Source of the DNA: Berghia stephanieae
Lineage: Eukaryota > Mollusca > Gastropoda > Nudibranchia > Aeolidiidae
Direction of reading: 5' to 3'
Assembly: GCA_034508935.3 (NCBI GenBank)
Contig: CM067443.1
Location: 130,156,142 to 130,220,141, forward strand
Length of the DNA stretch: 64,000 bases
How positions within the stretch are numbered: the first letter of the stretch is position 1; each line of letters begins with the position of its first letter. The translations under genes and the position numbers were made by a program. The notes under the pieces were generated by a model, which was not told the origin of the DNA, ran no database searches, and saw nothing but the letters and a program-made list of their open reading frames with translations. Below are positions 11,200 to 22,640 of the stretch, piece by piece.

Positions 11200-11971
11200 C
11201 AGGGGTGAGAATGACTTGTCACAAAAATGGAGTTCAAGACCTATCTATGTGAAGATAACGTAAAAATTTGAATTTCATTAAAAATTTACTGAGATGCAAA
11301 TCAAAAATGTGTCTCGCAATAATTTCTGACACCACTTGGAGAAATTTCAAAAGTTGAAAGTGTAATTACAACATATTGTAGTAGTAGTAGTAAGAAAAGA
11401 CGGCGGTAGAGATGATGATGTGATGATGGTTGTAGTAGGGTCGTGATAAGGATGATGATATGGTGGTTGTAGCTGTAGAGGTGTTGGGAATGATGGTGTG
11501 GTGGTGGTTGTAATAGTTGTGGTAGGGATGATGTGGGGTGGTTGTAGTAGTGATAGTTGGGATGATGTGATGGTGGAGGATGTAGTAGGAATGATGATGT
11601 GGTGGTGGTTGTTGTAGTAGTGGTGGTAGGGATGATGATGTCATGGTAGTTGTAGTAGTAGTGGTTGTAGCTGTAGTGGTGGTGGTGGTAGGGATGATGA
11701 TGTGGTGGTGGTTGTAGGTAGTAGTAGTGGTGGTGGGAATGATGATGTGGTGGTGGTGGTGGTGGTAGGGATGATGATGTGGTGGTGGTTGTAGTAGTAA
11801 TGGTGATAGGAATGATGAAGTAATGGTTGTTGTAGCACAGGTGGTGGTTGTAAAAGTATTGGTGATAGGGAGGTTGATGTAGTGGTTGTGGTGAGTCTTT
11901 TTAAAAGGCGGAATAGTGATGGTGATGGGCGGAGATAAACCACCATTTAGTCGGAAATCCTTCTCAGCCCA
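11200..11971 (+). mobile_element. Short CAGGG-family element
   Basis: The 5' end is CAGGGGTGAGAATGACTTG at 11200. The family 5' region then leads into the minisatellite (11375-11910). It ends with GATGGGCGGAGATAAACC, GGCGGAAA-like sequence and TTCTCAGCCC near 11970, the worn partner of the ATTCTCAGCCCTG terminus. It is about 770 bp, versus about 1.6-1.9 kb for the two copies at 45570 and 59485, and lacks their GA array and interior. No clear 6-bp duplication was found. Confidence 0.65.
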
Positions 11972-12049
11972 TTTATATATATTATATATATATATTAAAT
12001 ATTGAGAAGATTTCGGGAGTTTGAAAGAATAATGTGTGTTACAACGTTA

Positions 12050-12680
12050 AAATCCCTTTCCATTAGATATGACGTCGGGACGGCGATGAAAAACAGTTTA
12101 GCCTCTTTCCAAAGTGCAGGAAATTTGCAACAAATTACTGCTCTCAACCATAAATCTTGATACTTTTCCGCTTGAACAGGGACTTCATTAACTCGAAATC
12201 AGTTTGCAATTCAATCAGTTCTTGGATGGTGGATCCATCAAATCGTCAATATCAAAACTCCTACGGACTCAGGATCCATGCTGGCACATCAAGATTAAGG
12301 GGGTCCTGGAAGCGATTTTCCATAACAACTTTAATTTTTTCCAACGTGATCTGTGAAGATCCGAATGTTGTCATCGGAGATATGATCTGCAAAGTATTTT
12401 GGGGTTTGGATATTTAGTGAAGACTCTTCCACAGAGGGAGGGCCAGTAAATAGGAAGATTTGCTATGAAGCTGGATATAACAGACTACGCTTGGTGATGT
12501 CATTACCTTGTAACTGTAGGTTCAATTCGTTGAATTTTCCAAAGACATCAGACAGGTAAGTTACTTTGTCTTTGATTTCGTTGAGCTTGACGGGGATTGG
12601 AGAATTGGTTGACTGTAGAAACTCGACAATAGAGTAAATAATCGAGCAAGACAGTTACCTGAGAGAGACATCGAACTTCT
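12050..12680 (-). pseudogene. hAT transposase (ZBED-like) remnant
   Basis: On the minus strand, 12504-12587 reads KVTYLSDVFGKFNELNLQLQG with flanking LNEIKD. This matches the well-known region of ZBED5/SCAND3-type hAT transposases in which an 'LAYLADIFGKLNELNLQLQG' block precedes the C-terminal dimerisation domain (family knowledge). Further down the same strand IKVVMENRFQDPLNLDVPAW and a frame with ELIELQTDFELMKSLF continue in the family's order, but in different frames with stops. It is a decayed C-terminal half of a transposase with no TIRs identified. It has no expected activity. Confidence 0.75.
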
Positions 12681-12733
12681 GTGTGGAGCAGTCACATATT
12701 CTCAAAGAAATAAAGTCGGTCAATGATAAACCA

Positions 12734-13177
12734 CTGGGTGGGGTTCCGACCTCCCATAGTGGACAGGGAGGTACTTGCTGTGTCCTCTATCGCCTTGTAT
12801 CTGTTTTCCAATTGCTTTCTGTCTCTGTCATGGAATGAGATTACTTAGTTTTGTCCTAACCCTGGCCGAAAGGGAAACAGTCGAATGTATTGTTACAGTT
12901 TTGGGAGATGATATTTTTTTCCTTGCAAATCATCTCTCTATTATATACTGTTATTTTTTCATCTTTAACATATGATTTGTACACATTTGAGTGTATACCT
13001 CTTAGTGGGATCTTGTGCTGGTTTCTGGGTGAGACATTTAGGTGATCTCAAACATTCTTCTTTGTCTTACTTTTTCCTCAAGTCCTTTTACTATCCAATT
13101 TTCTTCCTTTTTACTGACGCTTATATGACCTAAATGTTTTGCAAGCCCTGTAAAAGCCTTAAAAACATAAAACAAAA
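12734..13177 (+). mobile_element. Tail-sharing SINE with exact 13-bp duplication
   Basis: It starts CTGGGTGGGGTTCCGACC and ends in CTTAAAAACATAAAACAAAA. CAATGATAAACCA is repeated exactly at 12721-12733 and 13178-13190. At about 444 bp it is shorter than 527 bp because of internal gaps in the middle and 3' half. Confidence 0.9.
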
Positions 13178-13221
13178 CAATGATAAACCAAGGATAAAGC
13201 CTATAAAAGAATTCCTTCACT

Positions 13222-13318
<97 letters not shown>

Positions 13319-13348
13319 GGGGGGGGACAGATAGATAGAGAGAGAGAT

Positions 13349-13387
<39 letters not shown>

Positions 13388-13470
13388 GAGAGGGAGAGAT
13401 ATTGAGGCAGGAGTGGGAAGAAAAAAGTATGTGTGTGTGTGTGTGTGTGTTGTGTGTGTGTGTGTTGAGA
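13222..13470. repeat. Compound (GA)n-(GATA)n-(GT)n array
   Basis: GA runs are interspersed with GATA units and a poly-G patch, followed by GT units to about 13465. It abuts the SINE 3' duplication. Confidence 0.9.
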
Positions 13471-13479
13471 TACATACAA

Positions 13480-14445
13480 CGGTCACGAATCCGAATAGGT
13501 ATAGTGAGAGAGTGATGAATCAATATATATGCACAATGCACACTCCGTATGTAGGTTATTGGTAAGGCTATTGGTAAAGGGCGAAAGTTTGCTTAGTCAA
13601 AATATTTTAATTCAGATGTCAAGTAACTACGAAAAAGGTATTATAAAGGAGGCGAGTTTAAAAGAGATTATAAGTTGATTTAAAATCGTGTATCAAGTAT
13701 GCATACACCGACCGAAAAGTCCAACACTGACATGCTACAACAAGATATCCGTCACAAGGCTTTTAAACGTATAAAAGGTCACAAAATAAGTGTTACGTTA
13801 CTACCCTAAGGCATAGAAAGGATAAACGAGTTAAAAAGTGAATCGTCTCAAAAAATCCTTTCTTAAAAAAATATAGCCTTATGGAGAACATTGTGCCATT
13901 TGAGTCAATAAAAAAAAATTATACGGCGCACAACTCTACTGAAAGATTTGAAAATTAGAAATGTATTTTTTACAGATAGATAAACAGATAACTTGATTTC
14001 CTCTTATAATTTAAAGTCAGTTTGAAAGTTCGTTGAGTCAAACAGATATCATAAAATATGTACCGAAGACACTAACACTCTCAAAAACAATCAATTTCGA
14101 CACTGTAAAAAGTTGTCAGTTTGGCGTTTTCACGCAAATCGTTGCATTCGAAATAATGTATTCACTTTTACAGTAATAACTTTAACTTTAAGGATTTCAG
14201 ACCTTCACTAAGTTTTCAACAGTTTTCATCTATTTATGATTATAACATCAAGTATTATTATTGTCCCTTTGATGCTTTCAATATGATTGTTTCGGGTGGA
14301 TAATACCCAGGTTTAGCTTCTTTGGTAATAAATTAAAAAATAATAATAATAATCTAAAAAATCGAAATTTAAAACCAGAAAATAGAAGTTGCATTGAAGG
14401 TAAAATAAGGTTGTTAGAAAGACCTTATTAAATGTTATGAACAGT
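13480..14445. other. Non-coding AT-rich stretch
   Basis: No gene, element or RNA structure recognised. Confidence 0.5.
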
Positions 14446-14448
14446 CAG

Positions 14449-14523
14449 GTGGCTCCGTAGCGCAGTGGATAAGCTGTCAGACTCTAACCTTGAAAGTCCT
14501 GGGTTCAATCCCATTGTGGACAT
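14449..14523 (+). tRNA. tRNA-Arg(TCT)-like pseudogene or SINE head
   Basis: The segment GGCTCCGTAGCGCAGTGGAT matches the 5' half of eukaryotic tRNA-Arg(UCU), and CCTGGGTTCAATCCCA matches a T arm with a B box. The anticodon arm is one base short (GACTCTAAC where GACTTCTAA is usual). The 3' end TGTGGAC does not pair with GGCTCCG, so the acceptor stem is broken. It is therefore a tRNA pseudogene or the head of a tRNA-derived SINE, not a working tRNA gene. Confidence 0.55.
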
Positions 14524-14980
14524 CATTTAGTTACTGGACATATATTTAAAACCTTAAATTAATATATTATTATTATTAAAATTATATTAAAAAAACAAAA
14601 CAACCAACTCGGTACCATTCAACGTGTTATCGACGTGCATTTATATTGTTGTCATTTTATATTTTATCATTATCATCAATGTATTCTTTACCGGTCTTTG
14701 TCATTTTATTGGGGGGGGGGGGGTGCTTTTTTTTTTTTGTAGTTGAAGTTGTTTTCCAAAAACTTCCTATCCCATCATTGTTTATGTCTATTTACCTTAT
14801 CTACGCCATTCACACTACACCTCTCTCATTCGCCCAGTGTCTTATTCGTCGTGTTTTGTTGATAAAGGGGAAATCAGAAACGTCCACAGTATGTCTTCGT
14901 CTATTAAATTGAAGCTTACAATTCAACACTTATCGTTATTTTTTCGAGCTTCAAGCAGCAACATTTTAATTAATCAAAGC
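14524..14980. other. Non-coding stretch
   Basis: AT-rich with a poly-G/poly-T patch at about 14711-14740. Nothing recognised. Confidence 0.4.
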
Positions 14981-14993
14981 AGCGTCAACGGAG

Positions 14994-15325
14994 GTGCATA
15001 AAAAGGTGCGTTTTTGTACACCTCCAACGGAGGTGCATAAAACGCCATCAAACATAATCACCAGAGTACTGTACTGTAAGGTAAGTTCTCGATCCCAGGA
15101 TCGTCTTTCAACTCTGCTCACGTCTACTACTTCAGGTTTATTTTCGCAGTTGATTTTCTTACCACAACCTGTTTTAACACACGGACAACTATATGTTGGT
15201 GTGTCACGGGTCAGAGGCTATAGCGGCTTGCACTTCATGTTGGGCCACACAGAAAAATCAACAGAGGATGTACCAAGTTACACAGACAACGTTGTTTATC
15301 AATCTGCCCTCATTAAATGATGGTG
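14994..15325 (+). pseudogene. Helitron helicase C-terminal fragment
   Basis: The reading frame contains FLPQPVLTHGQLYVGVSRVR (about 15156-15215) followed by TDNVVYQSALIK and a stop. This is the end of the PIF1-type helicase of Helitron RepHel proteins, where HGQLYVALSR is motif VI and NVV(Y) lies near the C-terminus (family knowledge). Nothing upstream encodes the earlier helicase motifs or Rep domain, so only the last 50 or so residues are recognisable. A CCCGC...GCGGG stem at about 15356-15371 lies just downstream, where a Helitron 3' hairpin would be expected, but no convincing CTRR terminus follows. The phrase CAACGGAGGTGCATAAAA occurs twice just upstream (about 14987 and 15026). Confidence 0.75.
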
Positions 15326-15389
15326 GGTACAATATCGAATGAAAATAGTTCTTTCCCGCGAAATTGCGGGCTTTTTACTTGTAAATTTT

Positions 15390-15530
15390 AAAAGTTGAAA
15401 ATCATAAAGTCGTCTCCTAGTCCTACTCAAGAAAAGACCCCAGACCTGGGTAAGATTAAATGATCTCATTCCAGCACAAGGACACAAAGCCACAAGAAAA
15501 GAACAAATTGTAAATGATAAATATGGATCC
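15390..15530 (-). mobile_element. Strongly diverged tail-sharing SINE head
   Basis: On the minus strand TGGAATGAGATCATTTAATC is preceded by GTCCTTGTGC, resembling the family's TCTTTGTCTTGGAATGAGAT block. It is weak and old. Confidence 0.4.
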
Positions 15531-15920
15531 AAGAGATCTGTAGATCAAATGGACCACAAAGGTTCAGTTACGCTTTACAAATTACTGTTGTATTCAACAC
15601 TAGCAATTTTCAAGAATTTAGTTTTTCAGATATATCTAAGGAAAAGAAAAATGATTTAAAACACAGATCAGTCAGACGGGTATGGAGTTCGGTATCTGTA
15701 ACTGTAACAATTGTTTGTCACATGCATCTAAGATAATGATAGACGAATGGGACTCAATCACAAAGAAAATCCGAACAACAAAATACTCTTGTGCCAAGAC
15801 AACGGTAGATTCCAGACTATTACTATTACATACCTCGCTAAGATGGATGTCACATGGGTCGGGGGCCTAATCTCAGTCAAAGATGCACATTCAAATGTAA
15901 AATAAAAAATATAATTTAAA

Positions 15921-16135
15921 AAATAAAATAAATTCCCTATATATTCATCCCTAAAGTGAAAATTTACCTTAGGATCTATTCCAAGGGAAAACTGGAATAC
16001 CTCAGTCAGCCGCAGTGCAGCGCCGCAAAATGAGGCTAGGAGACTTGCTCAAGGCCAAACAGCACGGTGGATAGTCAAACTCGGTACCTTTCGGGCACGA
16101 AGCAAAGACCATACGGCTGAGCCACGCTGTCCCAA
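15921..16135 (-). mobile_element. tRNA-derived SINE
   Basis: A minus-strand copy of the family at 1847-2085: GGTACC next to the CGGGCACGAAGCAAAGACC head, the GCAGTGCAGCGCCGCAAA body and an ATTCATCCC tail. The reversed A box is at about 16115-16128. Confidence 0.8.
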
Positions 16136-16272
16136 ATGTGTTAATAAAACCGATTCGCACTAAATCAAGACCATGAATATTGTGGTCTTAACCGAAAAAC
16201 ATTATACACTCCAGCACAGTTTCCCCGAACTCATTCGAATGCCCATATTTTTTTCCTTATTATTGTTATAAT

Positions 16273-17264
16273 CATAATGTTATGTTTTTAAAGGTTTTAC
16301 GGCGCTTGCAAAACATAACAGCGCCAGTAAAAAGGAAGAAAATGGGATAGTGAAAAGATTCTAGATGTACAATAAAAAAAAGACAAAGGGGAGTGGTTCA
16401 AATAAGAAACAGATGTAGATTCCAAGAGCACACCATCAATGTACTTAGTTTGAGATCACCTAAATGTGTCTCACCCATACACCAGCACAAGGTCCCAGTA
16501 AGAGGAATACACTCAAATGCTTACATTATACATTCAAAATAACAAACATAATACATGATAACAGAAAGATGATTTACAAGAGAAAAAAAAATCATCTCAC
16601 AAAACAATAACTATGCATTTGACTGTTTCTCTCCCAGCCAAGCACTTCGGCCAGGGCCAGGGCAAAACCAAGTCAAGTAATCTCATTCCAAGTCAAAGAC
16701 AGAAAGCAAGTTGGAAAACAGATATAGGGGGATAGAAGACACAGTAAGTGCCACCCTGCCCACTATGGGACTGTCATCTGCATTTTTTGCCAAATTGGGA
16801 CCTAAAATTTGCCCAAAAAAAACCCCAAAATTTGCCAAGAAATTTGCCAAAAAGATTTGCCGAGGAGAACTTAGCGTTTCAGTAAAAATTAACATGCGAT
16901 ACAGAAAAATATATTATATAAAAGACAATTTATTACATTAAAGGAGGTTACATTTATTAATTTAGTGAAATGACTGTGAATAGCGTTGTTACAAAGATTT
17001 TAAAGGATCATTATCCATAGAGAGTAGCTTCCTTGGTTTGGGCCCAGGCAAAGCTGCAACATTTCTCAAGTTTCGCACTTTTTTTTTTCGTAATTTTGTT
17101 TTCGCTTCTTTTTTTCCCCAAAATTTGCCACGCGATTTGCCAATTTTCCCAAAATTTGCCACGATTTGCCAATTTTGGGAAATTTGCCAAATTTGCGGAT
17201 CGCCCTGATATTTGCGGCCGCAAAAAGTGCAGATGACAGATGGGAGACCAGGAACCGCACCCAG
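16273..17264 (-). mobile_element. Tail-sharing SINE split by a MITE
   Basis: The tail side starts near 16283 (TTTTTAAAGGTTTTACGGCGC) and the head ends at 17264 (CGCACCCAG). TTATTGTTATAAT is repeated exactly at 16260-16272 and 17265-17277. Removing the nested 469-bp insert and its 6-bp duplication leaves about 517 bp, the family's normal length. The MITE is therefore younger than the SINE. Confidence 0.9.
16771..17239. mobile_element. 469-bp MITE with CTGTCATCTGCA ends, nested in a SINE
   Basis: Terminal inverted repeats CTGTCATCTGCA at both ends extend with one mismatch into TTTTTGC. The target ATGGGA is duplicated at 16765-16770 and 17240-17245 inside the SINE head. Both subterminal regions are packed with TTTGCCAA / TTGGCAAA-type motifs (AAATTTGCC, ATTTGCCAA) in variable spacing. 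No transposase frame is present, so it is a non-autonomous DNA element. A 6-bp duplication does not settle the superfamily. Confidence 0.85.
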
Positions 17265-17279
17265 TTATTGTTATAATTC

Positions 17280-18690
17280 CATTCTTTCCTCGAACTAATT
17301 TCAGTCAGCCAACTTTTAAAAAACTAATTAATGAATAGGATTTTTTAAATGCCCGAGGTGATTTCAACCACTGATGATTTACTATGGCATTGACAGCTGC
17401 GTATGTATTTATCGTGTATATTTATCTGACTGCACGTGTGTATAGTATACAATATGATACACATGCACACACACACACACAGCCACTTATACACCCATCG
17501 CCGTTTCGCATAACCGACATATTCTCCTAGCACATCACCATTTCACCATTCGTTCTATTTTCAATGCTACGCACCATGATTGGTTGAGATGTTAAATGAA
17601 TGTATAACATAGCACCCCCCCCCCCCACCCTCTCTCTCACACACACCACACACAAACACTTTGTAATATGTCATATCAATCTTTAAAAAATTATCTGCCC
17701 CAACATATCAATCAGATAAATAATTCAGTTCCTTTTTTGTTCATCTTCAAGCAGAAATTTGACTTGGGCTTTATTCTAAGGCAAGACTGGGATAACCCAG
17801 GTGTCAGTCCTGGCGCAGCGACGCAAATTGAGCTCATAAATAAATGGCTTGCTGAAGACCACATACTGCTATGGATATTGAACTAGGTATCTCTTGGACT
17901 TGGGCGGTTTCCTCTAACTTTTTTGCATGCTCCGAGGAGTTCGAGGAACCCGTGCTAGAGTGTATTTGACTTTTTCCCTCTCAGATTTACTTTGTGAAAG
18001 ATTCCCATTTGTCATGCTGTTTGGTGGATGGAATGTGCTCGGTTTTGCCACTTTCCTGGCTGGGATCCTGCAGTGGATAGACGATAACGTTTGAAAAGTA
18101 AAAGCAATTATTCATCCTTTCCAATTTTATCGGTTTTCAAATAATTCGACAGACTAAATTGGAAATTATAATTCTTTCCAAACAAGAAAATCAAAGTATA
18201 TTTTTTAAATTTCAAATTCATTAGATGTAAGAAATCAACACGACAACCAAAATGGAAAAAAATAATAATTTTAATAACACAATCAAGATAAAATAACATC
18301 AGATTTTAGATATTATAAAATTATCACTAAACTCACTCACTCACTCATCCCCATGACCAGCTAGCTGATCGTCAGGGGAACATGCGAGATACAGACTTCC
18401 CAACCTCACGCCATTCATCATCATAAAATTTTGTGATTTGAAATTGTCAATTTTTCTATACAAATTGAATTGAAATCAACAATACAATTCATAAAAAGAT
18501 CAGTCCTGTTCAATAATAATAATACCATCTGTTTGATTACTATCTTATGAAACCATGGACACTCTCACGCTAAGTCACACTATTTCTACTTTTCTTGAAT
18601 TTTTTCCTTATCTTTTGTCTTATAATAGAAGCAGGGATTAAAAATATGTCTTGTTAGGAAAGTTTCAAACTGGAGTTTAGTTTCAGTCGG
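17280..18690. other. Mostly non-coding, contains one old SINE
   Basis: No gene is seen. It includes a (CA)n patch near 17463-17480, a C-rich patch near 17613-17640 and the decayed tRNA SINE at 17745-17895. Confidence 0.5.
17745..17895 (-). mobile_element. Decayed tRNA-derived SINE
   Basis: Blocks ATTCTAAGGCAAGACTGG, GCGCAGCGACGCAAATTGAG and TTGCTGAAGACCAC follow the order of 58085-58281 (minus strand) with many changes. The tRNA head is nearly lost. Confidence 0.55.
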
Positions 18691-18702
18691 CACAGACTGT
18701 TG

Positions 18703-19290
18703 AATAGTAGTAGTAGTAACTATCAAGTCACTGTTCTGCAACTCCTAAATGAAGAGAAAAGCTCCCTAAATATTTTAAAGGTTAATTCTCCTTCAGGAGG
18801 TTCTTTGAGATTGAAAGATGCTACTGAACCATTGGAAGTAACAAAATCGAGTGATTCCTCTTGCCAAGATAATATTATTCAGTATTTTGTTCATTTTTGT
18901 TGTTTGATTTTGATCTTGTCTCAGAGCCATTGTTTACAGGTAAGCTAAAAAACTTTTATTAGCGTGTCTTTATACTGTGCTTGAAAAGTAGTAATGGGTG
19001 TGACTTGTGACTGCTGCACAAGAATGACCCCTTCAAAGTTAACCAACAGAGGAATCACTAGCTTACATTTCTGTTCTTATCTTGGCCAAGGGGTTGTCTA
19101 ACTGATAATAGGGTATGTCTTTTTACCGAAACTCACCAAAAACTCACCGAAAGACAGCAATATAGGAAAAAGATATATGTACCATTAACTTCCCAGCCAA
19201 ATCTGCAAGACGTTCTTATCCTACACAGATACTATGCAAAACACACTGCTGATGAAACATATCAGAAGCGTGTGTCATGGATAGGTAAGC
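18703..19290 (+). other. Two exon-like open segments of unknown identity
   Basis: An open frame at 18703-18942 (LLNEEKSSLNILK, then SLRLKDATEPLEVTKSSDSS) ends at a good donor-like CAG|GTAAGC. A second open segment at about 19162-19290 reads RKKIYVPLTSQPNLQDVLIL and RYYAKHTADETYQKRVSWIG. Amino-acid composition looks coding rather than random. I do not recognise the family and cannot show that the two are joined. They may be fragments of a transposase gene, given the neighbours. Confidence 0.25.
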
Positions 19291-19865
19291 AGTGCTCATC
19301 CTGTGGCAATTTATGAAACGTGTTCCATGTTTATAATTTATGTGGTGGTCACTGATGATGCTAATAACATTCTCAACATAACAATTTCCATTTTGAAAAG
19401 ACTGTCAGACTATTATGGGAGCTACTCGGGTGAAGAAAAGGGGAAAAAATCCCATTTTGCTTCTAAGTGATCTCCCATGTAAAGAAGACACATTTGGCTG
19501 CCTACTTTCGGTTTTACTGACTTGCATGGTTGAACCAGTTGTCTATTTACCTTGATTGACCACAAGATCGAATTTGAGTTTTAGAAAGGTGAGTTGAAAC
19601 TTTAAATTAGACCTATAATTGTTTAAGACTTTACCATGGGTATTTATACATAGTTGTATAGTGTTTTTATCTGATTAGATTGGCATACTTTTTAAAAACT
19701 ACTACAGTGGAACCTCCCGATAACGACATGCCACGGGACTGAGTTTTTATGTCGTTATCCGGAGGTGTCGTTATTTAGAGGTTTCCAAGATGGCAGACAA
19801 AGTGGGCGTGGTAAGGCCCGCGGGACCAGTTTTTATTAACATTGACAAAACAAAAAAAACATTGT

Positions 19866-20112
19866 AGTGTATTCCTCTTAGAGGGTTCTTGTGCGTGTGT
19901 CTGGATGAGTATTTTAGGTGATCTGAACTGAGTACACTGATAGTGTGCTCCTGGAATCTACATCTGTTCCCTATTTAAACCATTCCCCTTTGTCTTACCT
20001 TTTCTTATGTCATTTCAATTGTAAATCTAGAATGTTTTTACTATCCAATTTTCCTTTTTACTGGCACATAGATGTGTCACAGGCGCTGTAAAACCCTTTA
20101 AAACAAACAAAA
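19866..20112 (+). mobile_element. 5'-truncated tail-sharing SINE inside the MITE
   Basis: It begins at GTGTATTCCTCTTAG and ends at CGCTGTAAAACCC and an A/C-rich tail, equivalent to the last 250 bp of the family. Because the head is missing it could instead be a truncated insertion of the LINE that shares this tail. Confidence 0.75.
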
Positions 20113-20136
20113 TTCCTCCTCCTCCTCCCACAAAAA

Positions 20137-20362
<226 letters not shown>

Positions 20363-20739
20363 TCACCACATAATATCACATTTTCCAAGATTTTGTGTTT
20401 ACTTGCTTACACTTACATTTATACCTTGGTTTTTATTAATGCATATCAGCCAAGATTCGTCAAAAAAAAAGCTGCGTTCCCATTGGTTCAAGCAGGAATC
20501 GTTTTTATAAACTTTTGAGTACTCATACTCGGTATTTTTAGTATCAGATATCTACGAAAACTGCCGAAAATCGCCAAAATGATGTCGTTATTCGGAGGTT
20601 TTATCAAAAAGTGCGTCGTTATTTGGAGGTTATTTTTACTGATCTTAAATAGAAAAAAAATCGGGACCACGGGTCAATGTCGTTATCAGGAGGTTGTCGT
20701 TATTCGGAGGTGTCGTAATCGGGAGGTTCCACTGTACTT

Positions 20740-21170
20740 CCTAACCATTTTTCTACAATCAGGTGATGCAAAGTCACCCCAGTCAAGTTTGTGTCTGTTG
20801 CAAAGTCACCCCCAAGGTTGAGAATGATGTTATGGGGCGACTCTTTTCTGTTTTAGGTCATATTTACCATCTTTTTCATTTACATAACCTGATTAGAAAT
20901 ATTCTAAAGCAGTAGTGCATAATATCAAGGTATAAGCATGATTTATTTTATTTGTCATAGTATTTGTACTGAGTATAGACGGTGTTTTCACAAAGAGAAA
21001 TGAGAATAAGTGAACAATGTTTGTAACATTTTTTATCAGGTTTTGATTTTATTATTATGATTGGACTTAGATTGTACACATATTCTGGAGATTTATTGCA
21101 AATTATCACTACCTAACAGAAAGGATCTAAATTTTAATGAGTTGTGCACTCATTTCAATGAGCATAATCA
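20740..21170. other. Non-coding stretch
   Basis: AT-rich, nothing recognised. It may be part of the Mutator-type element that follows. Confidence 0.4.
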
Positions 21171-21205
21171 TTGATATAATTCTGCAATGTTGTTTTGTTA
21201 TTTTT

Positions 21206-22430
21206 TTGGTCAGAATGGCACGTACAGTTCGATCCAACCAATCCAGAGGAAACACTCCTAGGAGCTTCACGATAAAAACAGCCAAACCCAGATCCACATT
21301 AAATTTAAATGATTCACAACCAACATCTCCACCAAAATCACCATCCACACCTTCACCATTTACATCATCAGCAACTTTACATACACACAAGTTTCTCCAC
21401 CTGCTCCATCAACAACAAATGTCAGTGTCACAGCGTCTGCAAAAAAATTAGGATTTTGCACAAAGGAAGCAAGGCCAACTTTGCAACATAATGAGACATT
21501 TACAACCACAATCGTCCATTTGGAAACATTGCAGCCTCTATTTAAAAATGTATGACGTGCTGAATGTCAGGGACATGTCACCCTCAAGCATGACAGCACA
21601 ATGTCAAAAGGCCTTGTTGTCCAGCCTATGGTCATTTGCCTTGATCGTGGCACGATGCGTGGGAGCACGCTCACGTCACAGGCACCAGGGTGAATAGATC
21701 ACTTGTGGCATCATCATCATTAATTAGAATTGGACATCGTCAACTATCAAAGATGTGTGAAGACATCGGGATGCCGTCACTGAATGTCAAAACGTACCAT
21801 GGTATTCAGGATATCATGCATCACCGTGTCTTGAGGACGATGGAGTCAACCTGCTCTGAGGCGAGGTCCATTGTCAAGGAACTCTATGAGCCAGATGAGC
21901 ATGGCATTCGTAATGTAAATGTCAGCTTTGACGGGGTCCTGGCACAGACGGGGTCACAACTCTCAGCATGGGGCAGCTGCTGTCATCTGTTCTGTGTCTG
22001 GTCTTATCCTTGACACTCATGTCATGTCCCCGTATTGTCAGGTAATTATTTGATTATTATTTTTCTGTTTTCATAGTCTATCACTATCAAGTTATTATCT
22101 CAGAATATAAATTTCAATATCATTTGGTTTGTCATACAGGTCGCTTCTTGGTACCACAAGCTGTTTCCAGATCACCGTCTTGCAAGAGGAAGCATTATAT
22201 GCAAAATTGAGATGTTTCTCAAATCAGAGGGCAGAGACTTGGACCGGCCAATGAAAAAGAAAAATTCCCCAAATTGCTCTCATGTTTGGGACTGACGAGG
22301 GACATAATGCTAATGCTTGGTGAAGCTACTAATTTTATTTCTTAATTACGAATGAAGTTGTATTGTATTTTGATTGTTTTAGAAGCAAACATATGCTTCC
22401 TCATTCATTTGTTCAGAATTGGCTTATAAG
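21206..22430 (+). pseudogene. Mutator-type (PF20700-like) transposase, N-terminal part, copy 1
   Basis: The frame opens with MARTVRSNQSRGNTPRSF and a Ser/Pro/Thr-rich leader. It continues in a shifted frame TTNVSVTASAKKLGFC...TLQPLFKN, then VNRSLVASSSLIRIGHRQLS with KMCEDIGMPSLNVKTYHGI, and NVSFDG close to the first catalytic Asp region of Mutator-type transposases (family: SYDGTWHRRG). A short intron (GTAATT at about 22039 to ACAG at about 22139) is followed by SWYHKLFPDHRLARGSIICK. Several indels break the frame, and a segment present in copy 2 (TTCCAGAATTGT) is missing. The second Asp and the Glu region are absent. It is repeated in tandem as copy 2. Confidence 0.7.
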
Positions 22431-22640
22431 ATTTTGTCCCAGTTATACTGAGAGCCATTGCAGCATAGGCATCAGTTTTCTTCAAAACTCTCAAGCAGTT
22501 AAAAAGCAAAGAAAATTCTGCTGAGCTTTATCTATATTTAAAAGAATTCATTTCTAAATTTGTTAATAATCTTTGTGATACAACCTTAACTTTAAGTACA
22601 CCAACAACATGCAATTATTTGAAATAGGGTGCTAGATAAA

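Noticed and set aside
9024-11946. Several His/Thr/Pro-rich minus-strand frames that look like metal-binding proteins
   Set aside because: They are the reverse reading of the GATGATG/GTGGTGG minisatellite. The same artefact occurs at 46233-46511, 60222-60509 and 63402-63730.
14449-14523. Functional tRNA gene with a CTA anticodon
   Set aside because: The acceptor stem does not pair and the anticodon arm is one base short relative to tRNA-Arg(TCT). It is a pseudogene or SINE head.
15350-15372. Helitron 3' terminus
   Set aside because: A CCCGC...GCGGG stem is present, but the following bases do not give a CTRR end and no partner copy is known.
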